Source of the DNA: Geothermobacter hydrogeniphilus
GTDB taxonomy: Bacteria > Desulfobacterota > Desulfuromonadia > Desulfuromonadales > Geothermobacteraceae
Length of the DNA: 64,000 nt
NCBI RefSeq assembly: GCF_002898515.1
Contig: NZ_PPFX01000021.1
Location: 1 to 64,000 of the forward strand
Direction of reading: 5' to 3'
In this document: positions 32,545 to 41,552 of the stretch, piece by piece
Layout: each line of letters starts with the position of its first letter
Position numbering within the stretch: the stretch's first letter is position 1
The notes under the pieces: generated by a model
The model's input: the letters and a program-made list of their open reading frames with translations, nothing else
What the model was told of the DNA's origin: nothing
Database searches by the model: none
Made by a program: the position numbers and the translations under genes

Positions 32545-33141
32545 TCAGTCCTTTCTGTCGAGATCCTCCGGCACCATTTGCAGGCCGTCATGATAGGCCG
32601 TGGCGATCTTCTCCCCCAACGACCAGTATTCGCGGACCCCGCCAAGGTAGACCAACGGATCAAATGGGGGCACCGAGAGGGTTTCCTGTTCATCGAAGGC
32701 TGCCTCGACGGCGTGAATATCGAGGATTTCTCCCAGCATCAGCCGATAGTCGCCCAGTTCGATTTCTCTGACCAGTCGGCATTCGACATTGAGGGGAGAC
32801 TCTTCGATCAGCGGAGCCTGTTGATGAAGACCGGGAGTCAGGCTCAGCCCGGCAGCGGCAAGCTTGTCACAATCCCGCCCCGAGCGGATACCGCAGAAAT
32901 CAGCCGCGACGGCCAGGTCGGCTGGAACCGCGTTGACGGTAAAACAGCCGGTTTGGCAAATATTGGCGTAACTGAGGCGTCCCTTGTTCAGAGAGATGGC
33001 CATGGTCGGCGGTGTCTTGCTGACGATGCCGACCCAGGACGCGGTCATGACATTGACCAGCCCCTGATGATCAACACTGCTGACCAGGGTGGTCGGTTGC
33101 GGAAAGAAGGTGACACAGGGGCCCAGTTGACGTTTCTGCAT
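32545..33141 (-). CDS. Flavin reductase-like FMN-binding protein
   Basis: The product of 198 aa resembles the flavin reductase/FlaRed split-barrel family: VTFFPQPTTLVSSVDHQGLV, NVMTASWVGIVSKTPPTMAI and SYANICQTGCFTVNAVP are the FMN-contact regions. Such proteins reduce or bind FMN and often serve oxygenases or anaerobic flavoenzymes; the partner is unknown. It stands alone between two palindromic repeats. Confidence 0.85.
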   Translation of the reverse strand: MQKRQLGPCVTFFPQPTTLVSSVDHQGLVNVMTASWVGIVSKTPPTMAISLNKGRLSYANICQTGCFTVNAVPADLAVAADFCGIRSGRDCDKLAAAGLSLTPGLHQQAPLIEESPLNVECRLVREIELGDYRLMLGEILDIHAVEAAFDEQETLSVPPFDPLVYLGGVREYWSLGEKIATAYHDGLQMVPEDLDRKD

Positions 33142-33198
33142 TAATTTTACCTCCGCCGGAATCAGGCTTGATGCTTTCGCAAAAAAGCATCAAGTGTG

Positions 33199-33325
33199 TT
33201 GGCTAAGCAAAAAGCGCCAGCAGCAAGGCGCGCGATTGTCGAGCAATGAGGCGTACTTACGTATGTTGAAGCAGTGAGACAAACGCAGTAACGCAGCTGC
33301 TGGTGAGTTTTTGCGACGCCATCAG
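33199..33325. repeat. Long imperfect palindromic repeat, copy 3
   Basis: GGCTAAGCAAAAAGCGCCAG with CAGCAAGGCG faces CGCAGCTGCTGGTGAGTTTT with TGCGACGCCATCA, and the centre is CGTACTTACGTATG. GGCTAAG…AAAAA and GACGCCATCA are shared with copy 1. The right end includes the TGA of the NAD-GDH gene, so the repeat abuts or supplies that stop. Confidence 0.7.
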
Positions 33326-36300
33326 GCTTCGCTCAGCAGCCGGTTGATGCTGCCGACCAGGACCATGAAAGGATGCAGGTTGTCGGGGACCGCCGCGCCG
33401 AGACGTTTGCGCTGGGCCCGGTAGGTTTGCATCAGGGGACGCCGAGCGTTGAAGAATTCGGCGGATCGGCCCCCGTACTGCCGCAGCACCTTGCGGGCAA
33501 TCCGGCTGACATGGGCATCGATCTGGGTGCGCAGCGCCTCCCGCCCGAGGCGTCCCCAGCGATCCTTCACCGGAACCCTGGAAAGACAGTCGAGCAGTGG
33601 ATCGAGATCGAGTTTTTTCCGCACCGACCGGTAGCAGTCAACGACCTCGGGCAGCGGCTTCTTCGCCTCTCCCGCCAGGACCACGATCGGCAGAAAATGA
33701 TCGAGGCCGGTCAACATGGTCAGACCCGCCGCGACCTCGGGCGGCATGTCCTCGACCTCAACCGGCAGCGTCCCGGTTCCGGAAAGAGAGGCACAGTACT
33801 CCACGAACTGCTTGCGAAGAGCGGCGATCCGCCGCCGGCTGTAGATAATCGGAAAACCGGCGGCCAGTGCCGTCCGACAGAGTTCGGCGATATGACCTTC
33901 AAGCAGCCGCAGCAACTGGTGCTGCTGTCCGGCCGTCATGCGATTGTCGCGGCTGTAGACCCAGTCCCGGACATTATCAGCCTGCAGCAGCCGGTCAAAG
34001 AACAGGTAGGTTCGGGCGATGGCGACCAGGCCCGCGCCGGTACCACGAACCAGGCGGTCGCAGAAACAGGCCCCGGCCTGGTCGACAACCCTGTTGGTCA
34101 CCACGGTGGCGATGATCTCCCGCGCCAGCGGATGTCCCGCCAGCTCTTTACTGAAACGTTTCTGCATCAGTGGGGGGAAATAGCTTTTCAGATCGTCTCC
34201 CGCCAGTTCATCTTCCGGCAGATCGCTTTCCAGCAGCGCCTGGTAGAGCTGCATCTTGGCGTAGGCGAGCAGAATCGACAACTCCGGCCTCGTCAGGCTG
34301 CGGTCAGCCCGCGCCATCACCTGCTTGGCACTCGGCAGGCCCTCACCCTTGCGATCAAGCAGACCGGCATCGGTCAGGCGGTCGGCAAGATCGAGAAACG
34401 GTCCGGCATCCTCTCCGCAACGCTCCAGGTCCATGCTCAGGCAGAGACTCTGGGTGTAGTTGTTTTTCAGTACCAGCCGGCAGACATCGTCCGTCACCTC
34501 TGCCAGCAGACGATCCCGCTGCTGCTCATCCTTGAGTTTGCCTTCGGTGATCAGGTGATGGAGGAAAATCTTCAGGTTGACTTCGTGGTCGGAACAGTCG
34601 ACTCCGGCCGAATTGTCGATCGCGTCGGTGTTCAGCCGCCCGCCGCCAAGGGCGTATTCGATCCGCGCTTTCTGGGTCATGCCGAGGTTGCCCCCTTCAC
34701 CGATCACCCGGGCGCGCAACTGCGTGGCGTCGATCCGCAGGGCGTCATTGGCGCGGTCGCCGGCATCACTGTGCTTTTCATCCGAAGCCTTGACATAAGT
34801 GCCGATGCCGCCGTTCCAGAGCAGGTCGACCGGTGCCGTCAGCAACAAGCTGATCAGTCCGTTGGGGTCGATTGAATCGTGCTTGACCCCCAGCCATTCC
34901 CGGACTTCGGGCGAAAGCGGGATATCCTTGGCGCTGCGGCTGAAGACGCCGCCGCCCCGACTGATCAGTTGCGGGTTGTAATCCTCCCAGGAGGAACGCG
35001 GCAGCTCGAACAGACGTTTGCGTTCGGCCCAGGAAACCTCAGGATCGGGGTCCGGATCGAGGAAAATATGCAGGTGATTGAAGGCGGCCAGCAATCTGAG
35101 TTTTTTCGACAGCAGCATGCCGTTGCCGAAAACATCCCCCCCCATGTCGCCGATACCGACCACGGTCACCGGTTCGGACTGGATGTCGGTTCCCAGTTCG
35201 CGAAAATGGCGCTTGACGCACTCCCAGGCGCCTCGCGCGGTAATGCCGAGCTTCTTGTGGTCGTAGCCTCTGGAACCGCCGCTGGCAAAGGCGTCTCCGA
35301 GCCAGAAACCGTAATCACAGCTGATCGCGTTGGCGGTGTCGGGAAGGTGAGCGGTGCCCTTGTCGGCGGCCACGACAAGATAGGGGTCCTCGCCGTCATA
35401 GGCGACAATTCCCCGCGGACGCACCACCCTGGTGCCGACCCGGTTGTCACACAAGTCAAGCAGACCGCGCATCAGGGTCTGGTAAGCCGCCTTCGACAGT
35501 GCCCCACCCTCTTCCCGGGTGCTGAACGGTGCCTTGACGATGAAGCCGCCCTTCGAACCGACTGGCACGATGAGCGCGTTCTTGGTCATCTGGGTCTTCA
35601 TCAGCCCGAGGATCTCGGTGCGGAAGTCATCCGGCCGATCGGACCAGCGGATCCCACCGCGGGCGACCTTGCCGCCGCGCAGGTGGATGCCCTCCATCTT
35701 CGCGCTGTGAACATAGGTTTCATAGAGGGGCCGCGGCGCCGGCATGTCGATGATGCCGATGGCGCTGATCTTGAACGCCAGGAAATAGTCCTCGGCATCA
35801 CGACGCAGAAAGAAATTGCTGCGGATGGTCGAATCGATCAGGTTGAACATGATCCGCAGGATTTCATCCTCATTGGGGTCCTGCACCTGCTGCAGAGCGG
35901 CAATCAACTCCATGCGGATCGGCGAAAGCGCCTGTTCTTCCCGTTCAAGTGGATCCTGCCAACGTACATCGGGCTTGAAACGGGCCTCGAAATAATTGTA
36001 AAGCAGTGCTGCCACCTGCGGATTATTGATCAGCGAGAAGGCCACCCGCCGCTTACTGTAGGGAGAGCCCAGCTGAAAATAATAATTGCGATAGGCGCGG
36101 AAAAGGTCGATCTGTTTCCAGTCGAGGCCGGAGAGAACCAGCAGACGATTAAGGTAGTCATTCTCCAAGTCACCCCGACGCAGAGCGGTCAGGGCGGCGA
36201 CCAGTTTATTGCGCAGCGGTGAGAGCGGCAGACTTCCCGCGCCGCCGCGGATGGCAAAACTCTTGATGAAGACGTCGCGCTGATCGACGACCAGGCTGAA

Positions 36301-38031
36301 ATCAACCTCGTCGATGACATTGACACCGAGATTTTCCAGGAACGGCATCAACTCGTTGAGGTAGCTCTGCCGAAGGCTGTAGAACTGCAGACGGAAGAAC
36401 TCCTCGGGGTCGCGCAGCGGCCCCCACAGGGCAAAGGAATCTTCGCCGTCGATGAAGAGCTGCTCTATGGCCTGGATGTCACGCAGGGCGAAGCGCGGGT
36501 GAGTCAGGTGACGGTATTCGATCGGGAATGCGTCCCGATAGCGTTCCAGCAACTGATCACGCCGACACGTTTCGAAACGTCGATCGAGCAGGTCCTCCAG
36601 ACACAGATCCCAGGGGCGGGCAAGACGCGTCAATCCGCGCTCCAGCCTGCCGGCATCGAAGGCGATGTCGAAATCTTCCTTCTGGATGCTGACATGCAGG
36701 CTGAGGTAGGACTTGGACATGTGAATAACGCGTGTCACGACGCCGTCGGCGCTGAAAAAGCGTTTGAGATATTTCTCCATACGGCTCATGTTCTGCGGCG
36801 TGTAAAAATCACGCGGCATGATCATCATCAGCGTCAGCCCGCGTACCGCCAGGCTGTGAGCCGGGACAACCTTGACCGAGGCATGGCGGTACAACTGGGT
36901 GAACGAGCGGACCAGGCAGAACAACTCCTCGTCAGCCATGAAAAACATCTCGGTTTTGGGGAAGGAATTGAAGATCTCGGTGATTTTACGGTAATCATGG
37001 CTGCCGGCGGGGATACAGAGCTGGTCGAAGGCCTGCGCCATCCGGTTCTTCAGCGCGGGAATGCCGAGGGTCGGCTTCTCCAGCTCTTCAGGAACAAAAA
37101 GGCCGAGGAAAACATGCTCGACCGACCCATCCCGGCAACCGACATAGACCAGGGGTTCATCCCGGAAGATGGGACTGCGGCGGTCGCTTTCCTCCACCAC
37201 TTCGGCCGTCGGACGATGAATTCTGCTTTGGAAGCGTCCCGGAAGCTCACTCAGGGAAAGGGATTCTCCACTGCGAACCTGAACCATTTTCCACGGAATG
37301 CCGAGAGCGCTGTCGGCTTCTTCAAGCACTTCCATGGCATCACCACTGCCGGAAAGTCTGAGCCTTTTGTACGACAGGGGCAGAAACGCCCCCTGCTCAA
37401 GCCAGGACCAGAAATCATGATTGGCGGAGCGACAATGACCGACGGCACTGAGCTGCTGCCGCAACGTCTGGTCATCAGCCGCAACCAGCAGGACCAGTTC
37501 AAGCCGGCGACGCACCTCCTTCATCAGGTCAGGAATGTCACGACAGCCGATATCTTCCAGTTCAATGACGATCAGTGATTCAGCATCGCCATCCCTGCCC
37601 GCGGGACCGAGACGCACGATGTCTCCCCCCTCGCGGCGAACCGAGATGATCGGGTGACAGACAACCTGGAAACGGACTTCGAGACGGGAAAGACAGAGTT
37701 GAACGGTGTGCAGCAGGTAGGGAACATCGGGCGTGTTGGTCACCAGGAAAGAACGGTCTCCCGGAGCCAGCGAGAAGCAGTCCACCATCACCCGGGAGTC
37801 CCGCCGGGCGAGAAAACGATCAAGCTGTTCAACCCATTCTGCCAGGCGGTCGGTTGTCGGGGTGACAAAGAAACTCAGCGGAGTGTGATCCCGCAGGATT
37901 CCGGCGAGCGTTCGCAACTGATCGGCCCGCTCCGGCCGGCGCTGACAGAGCAGCATCAGGGCGGTGGAAATTTTCTCTTCGATCTGCTGTTGCGGCAAAC
38001 GATGTCCTTGTGAATCGACGATAGTCTTCAT
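33322..38031 (-). CDS. Large NAD-dependent glutamate dehydrogenase
   Basis: The product of 1569 aa belongs to the 160-180 kDa NAD-GDH class. The N-terminal 700 residues are the family-specific regulatory region with ACT-like segments. The catalytic part begins near residue 790: KMEGIHLRGGKVARGGIRWS, then MTKNALIVPVGSKGGFIVKA with the substrate lysines, and VVGIGDMGGDVFGNGMLLSK, the NAD-fold glycine motif. The enzyme deaminates glutamate to 2-oxoglutarate, feeding the TCA cycle. The ATG at 38031 is preceded by a GGGAGCAG site. Downstream, its stop codon is embedded in the palindromic repeat copy 3. Confidence 0.95.
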   Translation of the reverse strand: MKTIVDSQGHRLPQQQIEEKISTALMLLCQRRPERADQLRTLAGILRDHTPLSFFVTPTTDRLAEWVEQLDRFLARRDSRVMVDCFSLAPGDRSFLVTNTPDVPYLLHTVQLCLSRLEVRFQVVCHPIISVRREGGDIVRLGPAGRDGDAESLIVIELEDIGCRDIPDLMKEVRRRLELVLLVAADDQTLRQQLSAVGHCRSANHDFWSWLEQGAFLPLSYKRLRLSGSGDAMEVLEEADSALGIPWKMVQVRSGESLSLSELPGRFQSRIHRPTAEVVEESDRRSPIFRDEPLVYVGCRDGSVEHVFLGLFVPEELEKPTLGIPALKNRMAQAFDQLCIPAGSHDYRKITEIFNSFPKTEMFFMADEELFCLVRSFTQLYRHASVKVVPAHSLAVRGLTLMMIMPRDFYTPQNMSRMEKYLKRFFSADGVVTRVIHMSKSYLSLHVSIQKEDFDIAFDAGRLERGLTRLARPWDLCLEDLLDRRFETCRRDQLLERYRDAFPIEYRHLTHPRFALRDIQAIEQLFIDGEDSFALWGPLRDPEEFFRLQFYSLRQSYLNELMPFLENLGVNVIDEVDFSLVVDQRDVFIKSFAIRGGAGSLPLSPLRNKLVAALTALRRGDLENDYLNRLLVLSGLDWKQIDLFRAYRNYYFQLGSPYSKRRVAFSLINNPQVAALLYNYFEARFKPDVRWQDPLEREEQALSPIRMELIAALQQVQDPNEDEILRIMFNLIDSTIRSNFFLRRDAEDYFLAFKISAIGIIDMPAPRPLYETYVHSAKMEGIHLRGGKVARGGIRWSDRPDDFRTEILGLMKTQMTKNALIVPVGSKGGFIVKAPFSTREEGGALSKAAYQTLMRGLLDLCDNRVGTRVVRPRGIVAYDGEDPYLVVAADKGTAHLPDTANAISCDYGFWLGDAFASGGSRGYDHKKLGITARGAWECVKRHFRELGTDIQSEPVTVVGIGDMGGDVFGNGMLLSKKLRLLAAFNHLHIFLDPDPDPEVSWAERKRLFELPRSSWEDYNPQLISRGGGVFSRSAKDIPLSPEVREWLGVKHDSIDPNGLISLLLTAPVDLLWNGGIGTYVKASDEKHSDAGDRANDALRIDATQLRARVIGEGGNLGMTQKARIEYALGGGRLNTDAIDNSAGVDCSDHEVNLKIFLHHLITEGKLKDEQQRDRLLAEVTDDVCRLVLKNNYTQSLCLSMDLERCGEDAGPFLDLADRLTDAGLLDRKGEGLPSAKQVMARADRSLTRPELSILLAYAKMQLYQALLESDLPEDELAGDDLKSYFPPLMQKRFSKELAGHPLAREIIATVVTNRVVDQAGACFCDRLVRGTGAGLVAIARTYLFFDRLLQADNVRDWVYSRDNRMTAGQQHQLLRLLEGHIAELCRTALAAGFPIIYSRRRIAALRKQFVEYCASLSGTGTLPVEVEDMPPEVAAGLTMLTGLDHFLPIVVLAGEAKKPLPEVVDCYRSVRKKLDLDPLLDCLSRVPVKDRWGRLGREALRTQIDAHVSRIARKVLRQYGGRSAEFFNARRPLMQTYRAQRKRLGAAVPDNLHPFMVLVGSINRLLSEA

Positions 38032-38136
38032 GATCTGCTCCCGGCCGGATGAAGGGCGTAGACAAACATACTGGCTGGATAATTACCAGTCATTTTGGGA
38101 GTTTAGATCATGAGCAGGGCATTGACAAGCACGTCA

Positions 38137-38181
38137 GAAAAAAAAAGGCTCCGGGGAGACGGCAACGAGCCGCCTCCCCGG
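38137..38181 (-). terminator. Intrinsic terminator of the lipoprotein-to-parvulin operon
   Basis: On the minus strand CCGGGGAGGCGGC-TCGTT-GCCGTCTCCCCGG forms a strong hairpin, followed by AGCC and a run of T's. It follows the stop of the parvulin gene by about 20 bases. Confidence 0.9.
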
Positions 38182-38202
38182 ATGAAAAGAGACCGGGTTC
38201 GC

Positions 38203-39096
38203 TCAATCCGCAGCGATGTTCAGTTCGATCACCGCCTTGTCGCGCAACTGTTCGACCCAGGCACGCAATTTTTCCGCTCCCGCCTGGCCCTGCAGAAAAC
38301 GAACGATCTGCGGACGGGCTTCGTCGAGGCTCATCCGCTGGTCTTCTTCGCGGTCGAGGACCATGATCAGGTGGAAACCGAACTGGGTTTCCACCGGCGC
38401 GCCAACTTCACCGACCGGTTGCGAAAAGGCCGCCTGCTCGAACTCGGCGACCATGTCACCACGGCGGAAATAACCGAGATCACCACCGCCGGTGGCACTC
38501 GGGCAGTCGGAACTACGTCGGGCCAGGTCAGCAAAGTTGTCGGCCGTAGCCTGCCGGCGAAGCTGCTCGATCTTTTCCAGCGCCTGATCCCGCTCAGCTG
38601 CAGCGGCCTTGACCAGAATGTGGCAGGCGCGCACCCTGCCCCGGCGAATCATCTGTTCCGGATGCTCCCGGTAAAAGGACTCGACCGCGTCCAGATCCGG
38701 TTCAGGAAGGTCCATGATCTGCTGTTCTGAGAACTGGTTGACTGTCACATCCTGGCGCAGCATACGGCGGTAGGATTCACTATCAAGCCCGGCCTTGGCC
38801 AGGGTTGTGGCAAACTCCTCTTCACTGGGGAAGTTGGCAACAATCTTCTGCCGCTCCTCTTCGATGGTCTGTTCATCAGCGACGAAACCGCCGGCCATCG
38901 CTTCCTGGAATATCAATTCCCGGGCAACCAGTTTTTCGAGAGCAAAATCCTCGGCCTCCCGGAGTTGGTCGGCGTCGAGCTGGTCCATGGTCTTGCGATG
39001 CTGTTCCATGGCATAGCCCTGGATAGCATTATCCAGGTCAAATCGATTGATGGGGGTGCCGTTGACACGGGCGACGACCTGTTCGGTTGAACTCAT
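38203..39096 (-). CDS. Parvulin-type peptidyl-prolyl isomerase
   Basis: The product of 297 aa has a SurA/PpiD-like N-terminal helical region (TEQVVARVNGTPINRFDLDN) and a rotamase domain from about residue 155: RVRACHILVKAAAAE, then LARRSSDCPSATGGGDLGYF, then VETQFGFHLIMVLDR. No signal peptide is visible, unlike most exported homologues, so it may act in the cytoplasm or use an unrecognised route. The ATG at 39096 is preferred (AGGAG nine bases upstream) over a TTG three codons earlier. It is the last gene before the terminator at 38181. Confidence 0.85.
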   Translation of the reverse strand: MSSTEQVVARVNGTPINRFDLDNAIQGYAMEQHRKTMDQLDADQLREAEDFALEKLVARELIFQEAMAGGFVADEQTIEEERQKIVANFPSEEEFATTLAKAGLDSESYRRMLRQDVTVNQFSEQQIMDLPEPDLDAVESFYREHPEQMIRRGRVRACHILVKAAAAERDQALEKIEQLRRQATADNFADLARRSSDCPSATGGGDLGYFRRGDMVAEFEQAAFSQPVGEVGAPVETQFGFHLIMVLDREEDQRMSLDEARPQIVRFLQGQAGAEKLRAWVEQLRDKAVIELNIAAD

Positions 39097-39146
39097 AAAT
39101 AACAACTCCTGAAAAGAGTGATGACCTGGACGGCGGCGCGTCTGTC

Positions 39147-39944
39147 TCAGGCCTGAAGGTTACGGGTCAAGCGGGCGAACTCCTCAAGATCGAGGGTTTC
39201 ACCGCGACGGGTCGGCAGAATGTCGCTGCGCTGCAGGGCGGCATCAAGCGGCCCGGCTTCAAAACCGGCCGCGAGCAAACTGTTGCGCAGGGTTTTCCGG
39301 CGCTGAACGAAGGCTCCCTTGACCACCCGCAGAAACAGTTCCGGCTGGTCGACAACCACCCGCGGCGCGGGCAACGGATCGAACCGCAACACCACCGAAT
39401 CAACTTTGGGAGCCGGTCTAAACGCCTGGGGCGGAACCTTGACAACCCGGCGGATATCGAACCACTGCCGGCAAAGAACCGACAGGATGCCATAATCACG
39501 GCAGCCCGGCGCGGCGCGCAGACGCTCACCGACCTCTTTCTGGAACATCAGCACCAGTCGCGAAAACAGATGCCGGTGTTCGAGAATTTTGAATATGACC
39601 TGGCTGGAAATATTGTACGGCAGATTGGCAACCAGCTTGACCGGCGCGGGTTCAAGCAACTGCGGCCAGTCGAGCTTGAGGGCGTCTCCGGCCAGAATCC
39701 TCAGATTGGGTTCCGGCCGCTGCTGCCAGCGCTGCAGCAGGTCGCGATCCAGTTCCATGATCAGAACCTCGCCGGCGGCCCGCAGCAGTCCATCGGTCAG
39801 GGCACCGAGCCCGGGACCGATCTCCAGAACCCGGTCGCCGGGTTCGATCTCGGCCGCGGCCAGGATTTCCCCGATCACGTGGCGGTCACGCAGGAAATTC
39901 TGGCCGAACCGTTTCTTGGCGCGGTGGCCGTTATTGACAGACAT
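39147..39944 (-). CDS. rsmA: 16S rRNA dimethyladenosine transferase
   Basis: The product of 265 aa dimethylates two adjacent adenines near the 3' end of 16S rRNA. Motifs: AKKRFGQNFLRD, LEIGPGLGALTDGLL (SAM binding) and VANLPYNISSQV (catalytic NLPY), then PAPKVDSVVLRF. The ATG at 39944 shares its A with the DUF2062 stop (TGATG), so it is coupled. Confidence 0.96.
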   Translation of the reverse strand: MSVNNGHRAKKRFGQNFLRDRHVIGEILAAAEIEPGDRVLEIGPGLGALTDGLLRAAGEVLIMELDRDLLQRWQQRPEPNLRILAGDALKLDWPQLLEPAPVKLVANLPYNISSQVIFKILEHRHLFSRLVLMFQKEVGERLRAAPGCRDYGILSVLCRQWFDIRRVVKVPPQAFRPAPKVDSVVLRFDPLPAPRVVVDQPELFLRVVKGAFVQRRKTLRNSLLAAGFEAGPLDAALQRSDILPTRRGETLDLEEFARLTRNLQA

Positions 39945-40423
39945 CAGGATGTGGGCTTTCTCGGCCAGCGGGGCACCCGTAGACGCTTGGCCATCGGAGC
40001 GAGTTTGAGGCAGAGGTAATAGGCGGCAAACCAGCTGAATACGGTCCATACCAGGCTGCCGACACAGAGCGGCAGAATCACCTGCCATCCAAGGTTGCTG
40101 AGGGTGGCAAAAGTCAGTTCATGCGGCAGGGAAACATAGTCCATGCCGAGCATGGTGCGACCGGTTTCATATTCAAGGGCATAGATAAACGGCGCGGTCA
40201 GCGGATTGGTGATCCAGACCCCGAGGATGGCGGCAACCTTGCTCTCCTTGAGAACCCAGGCCCAAAATGCAGCGATCACCATCTGGAAGCCGAAGGTCGG
40301 GGTCATACCGATGGCGATACCGAGGGCAACCCCGCGGCTGATCTCGTTCGGCGTACCCTGCAGCCTGACAAAACGAATCAGGAGCAGTTTGAGCAGTCTG
40401 ACAAACCCCCACCTGCGATACAT
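39944..40423 (-). CDS. DUF2062 domain membrane protein
   Basis: The product of 159 aa has the DUF2062 core GTPNEISRGVALGIAIGMTP followed by TFGFQMVIAAFWAWVL and VWITNPLTAPFIYALEYETG. At least three hydrophobic helices are visible. The function of the family is unknown. It is embedded between tsaD and rsmA and overlaps rsmA by one base. Confidence 0.9.
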   Translation of the reverse strand: MYRRWGFVRLLKLLLIRFVRLQGTPNEISRGVALGIAIGMTPTFGFQMVIAAFWAWVLKESKVAAILGVWITNPLTAPFIYALEYETGRTMLGMDYVSLPHELTFATLSNLGWQVILPLCVGSLVWTVFSWFAAYYLCLKLAPMAKRLRVPRWPRKPTS

Positions 40424-40430
40424 CAGCCCC

Positions 40431-41450
40431 TCATGCCATCAATGGTGCGGCCTGGTCCAGCGGCCAGACCGGCACGGCATTCAAATCAAGTGACGCCCGC
40501 GCACCGTTGCGCAGGTAGTAGTCTCCGGCGACACCGAGCATCGCGGCATTATCCCCGCACAGAGCCGGGCTCGGAAAATCGACCTTCATCCCGCGCGCGC
40601 CGCTCTCGGCGGCAAAGCGGTGACGCAGGCCGCTGTTGCAGGCGACTCCGCCGGCAACCACGATGCGTTCCAGGTTCTCTTCTTCGGCCGCCCGCAACGT
40701 CTTGGCGGTCAGAACTTCGACCACCGCCGCCTGGAATCCGGCAGCAACATCCCGGACCTGCCGCTCGCTCAGGTCGCCGGCGCTGCGAACATGATTCATC
40801 ACCGAGGTTTTGATGCCGCTGAAGCTGAAGTCGAGGTTGTCCCGGTTCAGCATCGGTCGCGGAAAACGGATCGCCTGCGGATCGCCTTCGCCGGCCAGAC
40901 GGTCAATCACCGCGCCGCCGGGATAGCCGAGTCCAAGCAGCTTGGCAACCTTGTCGAACGCTTCGCCGGCGGCATCATCCAGGGTCCGACCAAGGATCTT
41001 GTAGCGTCCGATACCGTCGACCCGGTAAAGGTGGGTATGCCCGCCGGAAACAGCCAGCGCCAGGTAGGGAAAAGCAATCTCACGCTCAAGCAACGGCGAC
41101 AGGATATGCCCTTCGATGTGATGCACCCCGATCAGCGGCAACTGCCGTGACCAGGCCAGCGCCTTGGCAACCGAGACCCCGATCAGCAACGCGCCGACCA
41201 GCCCGGGACCGCGGGTAACCACCAGCCCTTCAATATTGTCCAGCCGGCAGCCGGCCTCCTCAAGCGCCTGGTCAATCACCGGGCTGATTGCCTCAAGGTG
41301 TTGGCGCGAGGCGATCTCGGGCACCACGCCGCCGTAGCGGGCATGGACATCGATCTGCGTGGCGATGACGCTGGACAGCGGCTCGCGGCCGTCACGGACA
41401 ACGGCGGCGGCGGTCTCATCGCATGAACTTTCGATACAGAGCAACAGCAT
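40431..41450 (-). CDS. tsaD: tRNA N6-adenosine threonylcarbamoyltransferase
   Basis: The product of 339 aa catalyses the final step of t6A tRNA modification. Visible motifs: LCIESSCDETAAAVV at the start, the metal-binding HHIEGH, ALAVSGGHTHLYRV, and FSFSGIKTSV. The ASKHA-type nucleotide fold is supported by VVAGGVACNSGLR. It is followed after 7 bases by the DUF2062 gene. Confidence 0.96.
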   Translation of the reverse strand: MLLLCIESSCDETAAAVVRDGREPLSSVIATQIDVHARYGGVVPEIASRQHLEAISPVIDQALEEAGCRLDNIEGLVVTRGPGLVGALLIGVSVAKALAWSRQLPLIGVHHIEGHILSPLLEREIAFPYLALAVSGGHTHLYRVDGIGRYKILGRTLDDAAGEAFDKVAKLLGLGYPGGAVIDRLAGEGDPQAIRFPRPMLNRDNLDFSFSGIKTSVMNHVRSAGDLSERQVRDVAAGFQAAVVEVLTAKTLRAAEEENLERIVVAGGVACNSGLRHRFAAESGARGMKVDFPSPALCGDNAAMLGVAGDYYLRNGARASLDLNAVPVWPLDQAAPLMA

Positions 41451-41552
41451 GGCAAGTCAAGGTATCCGGCAATCAGCAGTCAGACATGAACGGCGGCACC
41501 AACCAGGGGGGACGCTGACGAGGATTCTTCAGGCACCTGACCGCCGGCAGAT

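Noticed and set aside
33373-37578. Three long + strand frames opposite the NAD-GDH gene
   Set aside because: They mirror the third-position GC bias of the GDH gene and show no protein family pattern.
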